Origin: Clostridiaceae bacterium
GTDB lineage: Bacteria; Bacillota_I; Bacilli_A; Erysipelotrichales; Coprobacillaceae
Assembly (NCBI GenBank): GCA_902363625.1
Contig: CABJAS010000006.1
Coordinates: forward strand, 62,001-126,000
Reading direction: 5' to 3'
Length of the DNA stretch: 64,000 bases
A program made the translations under genes and the position numbers. Shown in pieces: positions 62,281-64,000 of this stretch; the first letter of the stretch is position 1, and each line of letters begins with the position of its first letter. Under the pieces are notes generated by a model. The model searched no databases and was not told where the DNA came from. It saw only the letters and a list, made by a program, of their open reading frames with translations.

Positions 62281-63300
62281 ATGAAAATATTAATTATCGG
62301 CGGTACCGGTACGATCAGTACTCCTATCACTTCCGCCTTAGCACAAAACACTCAAAATGAAGTCTATGTTTTAAACCGCGGCAATCATAATGACCGCCTG
62401 CATCCAAACATTATCTCATTGATTGGGGACATCAATGATAAAGAAGCAATCTCTTCTTTAATCAAAGAAATGACATTTGACACTGTCATTAATTTTATTT
62501 TATTCACACCCGCACAAGCCTATGATAATATTGCATTATTTAAAGGGAAAACGAAGCAGTTTATTTTCATTTCGACAGTTGTCACGTATAACCATGACGG
62601 AGCAGTCTGCTTTAATGAAGATCATCCGCTGGGAAATCGTTATTCTCACTACGGACAAGGGAAACAAGCTTGTGAAGAAATATTCAGAAAAGCCTATCAG
62701 GAAGAAGGTTTTCCAATTACTATCGTTCGCCCTTCCCAAACGTATTCCAATGATCGTATTCCTCTAAGTATTAAAGGAAAGAACTGCTACAGTGTTATTA
62801 AAAGAATGCTTGAAGGAAAAGAAGTGATCATTCATGGTGATGGAAACAGTTTATGGACATGCACACATGCTGATGATTTTGCCAAAGGTTTTGTCCCTTT
62901 AGTGGGAAATCTTGATACAATCAATGAAGCTTATCAGATTGTTTCTGATGAACAGGTCAGTTGGAACATGATTTATCTTTATTTAGCTAAATTATTGAAC
63001 GTTCCTTTTAAACCTGTCTATATGACCACGGATTTGCTTTCTAAAAGCAAAACCTATTCATTAAGTGAAAGCATTCAGGGGGATAAGCAGTTCTCCCATC
63101 TATTTGACACAACAAAGATCAAACAGGCAGCTCCTGACTTTGAATGTGCCATTACGATTGAAAAAGGATTGGCAATGTACCTTGATTATATGGAAAAACA
63201 CCCCGAATTAAAACAAGCAGATGAAAAATTTGATCAATGGTGTGACCAAGTTATCGCTGCCTATAAATTGGCAATGAAGTCCGTAGAAGAGGTTTTATAA
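62281..63300 (+). CDS. NAD-dependent epimerase/dehydratase
   Basis: A 339-residue extended short-chain dehydrogenase. The nucleotide-binding loop is MKILIIGGTGTISTPI at the N-terminus, and the catalytic pair is in SHYGQGKQACEE (a Y-G-Q-G-K spacing). Ser is in FIFISTVVTYNHD. The substrate is probably a nucleotide sugar or similar. Its ATG is 92 bases from the nfnA start, divergent. Confidence 0.85.
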   Translation: MKILIIGGTGTISTPITSALAQNTQNEVYVLNRGNHNDRLHPNIISLIGDINDKEAISSLIKEMTFDTVINFILFTPAQAYDNIALFKGKTKQFIFISTVVTYNHDGAVCFNEDHPLGNRYSHYGQGKQACEEIFRKAYQEEGFPITIVRPSQTYSNDRIPLSIKGKNCYSVIKRMLEGKEVIIHGDGNSLWTCTHADDFAKGFVPLVGNLDTINEAYQIVSDEQVSWNMIYLYLAKLLNVPFKPVYMTTDLLSKSKTYSLSESIQGDKQFSHLFDTTKIKQAAPDFECAITIEKGLAMYLDYMEKHPELKQADEKFDQWCDQVIAAYKLAMKSVEEVL

Positions 63301-63302
63301 TC

Positions 63303-64000
63303 ATGGGGAAGCTTCTATTCTTTGATATTGATGGAACCTTGTTAAGTGATACTACTCATCAGGTTCCTCAAAGTGCCAAAGAAGCATTAAAACAGGCACA
63401 GGCAAACGGACATCTCGTCTTTATCAATACTGGTCGTCCTTATGCTTCCATCTCTCAGGAGATCAAAGACTTGAACTATGATGGGATATTGTGCGGCTGC
63501 GGCACTTACATCGAATATCATCAGCAGATTTTATTTCATCGTGAAATTTCCCCGGAAATAATCGTTCAGGTCATAACTGCTTTAAGAAAACATAGAGTTG
63601 CTGCCCTGTTAGAAGGAAAAGATGCCGTATATTATGACTCAAACAACCACCATCCTCATGTAGCTCAAATTAAAAATAATTATACTGCAATTGGAATGGA
63701 TACTCAGCACACTTGGGAGGATGCCAATATTCATTTTGATAAGTTTACAATTTGGCATGATACACACAGTGATTTTCCGGGGTTAAAAAAGGAGATGATT
63801 CCTCATTTCGATTATATCGAACGTGCCCTTAACTTTGGCGAATTTGTACCGCATGGCTTTACCAAAGCAACCGGCATTCAGTTTTTGATGAAGCATCTGC
63901 AGGTAGACCATGAGCATACATACTGCTTTGGCGACAGCACAAATGACCTTTCGATGCTTGAATATTGTCAGCACAGTGTCGCTATGAAAAACAGTGATCC
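63303..64000 (+). CDS. HAD-superfamily phosphatase, Cof type (cut by the window edge)
   Basis: The frame from the ATG at 63303 stays open to the end of the window, so the C-terminus is missing. The nucleophile is in KLLFFDIDGTLLS, Thr in VFINTGRPYASI, Lys in HGFTKATGIQFL and the metal pair in YCFGDSTNDLSML. It lies two bases after the epimerase gene, likely one transcript. It probably dephosphorylates a sugar or other small phosphate. Confidence 0.87.
   Translation, partial: MGKLLFFDIDGTLLSDTTHQVPQSAKEALKQAQANGHLVFINTGRPYASISQEIKDLNYDGILCGCGTYIEYHQQILFHREISPEIIVQVITALRKHRVAALLEGKDAVYYDSNNHHPHVAQIKNNYTAIGMDTQHTWEDANIHFDKFTIWHDTHSDFPGLKKEMIPHFDYIERALNFGEFVPHGFTKATGIQFLMKHLQVDHEHTYCFGDSTNDLSMLEYCQHSVAMKNSD

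Overview
The window reads as a chromosomal stretch from a low-GC, anaerobic Firmicute, most likely a gut-associated member of the Erysipelotrichales. This placement is an inference from gene content: fermentative glycolysis, several PTS systems, anaerobic sulfatase maturation, an NfnAB-type transhydrogenase, and the YwiB-ArgS-RpoE (delta) gene order. No rRNA or tRNA gene, CRISPR array or intact transposase was seen. Most genes have strong AGGAGG-type ribosome binding sites, and many units end in clear hairpin terminators.

Positions 1-3,500 are AT-rich and patchy. They hold a GNAT acetyltransferase, a broken gene fragment, a perfect 15-bp inverted repeat, and a TetR regulator divergent from a seven-helix membrane protein that looks like a Pyr4/PaxB-type terpene cyclase. 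From 3,600 to 26,900 the content is mainly core: gpmI, tpiA-pgk, gap, clpP, a beta-glucosidase, and several regulators with visible operators. Between these lies a two-component system divergent from an ABC exporter (6,360-11,422), with the same layout as the Bacillus LnrJK/LnrLMN lipopeptide/polyene resistance locus.

Positions 26,861-36,586 form a sulfated-sugar locus. It holds an anaerobic sulfatase-maturating radical SAM enzyme, three sulfatases without signal peptides, a PTS EIIC permease, a LacI regulator with three matching operators, and an RpiR regulator with two matching palindromes. Two of the sulfatases are tandem copies, nearly identical over the C-terminal part and divergent in a central segment. 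The likely model is that the PTS imports a sulfated sugar and the sulfatases desulfate it in the cytoplasm.

Positions 36,695-48,053 are again core-like: EcsC-family protein, rpoE, argS, ywiB-like gene, a class A penicillin-binding protein, a DeoR-fruK-fruA fructose operon with nested operators, an HD-domain phosphohydrolase and a purine nucleoside phosphorylase. Positions 48,071-54,163 are accessory: a leucine-rich-repeat surface protein that seems 3'-truncated into a terminator, then a run of minus-strand genes (methyltransferase, DUF1349, acyltransferase, small ORF, GNAT, lipoprotein). The right end has YitT, MATE, an SPL-like radical SAM protein, an orphan PTS EIIB, a GntR-controlled ABC exporter, nfnAB, an NAD-dependent epimerase and a HAD phosphatase cut by the window edge.
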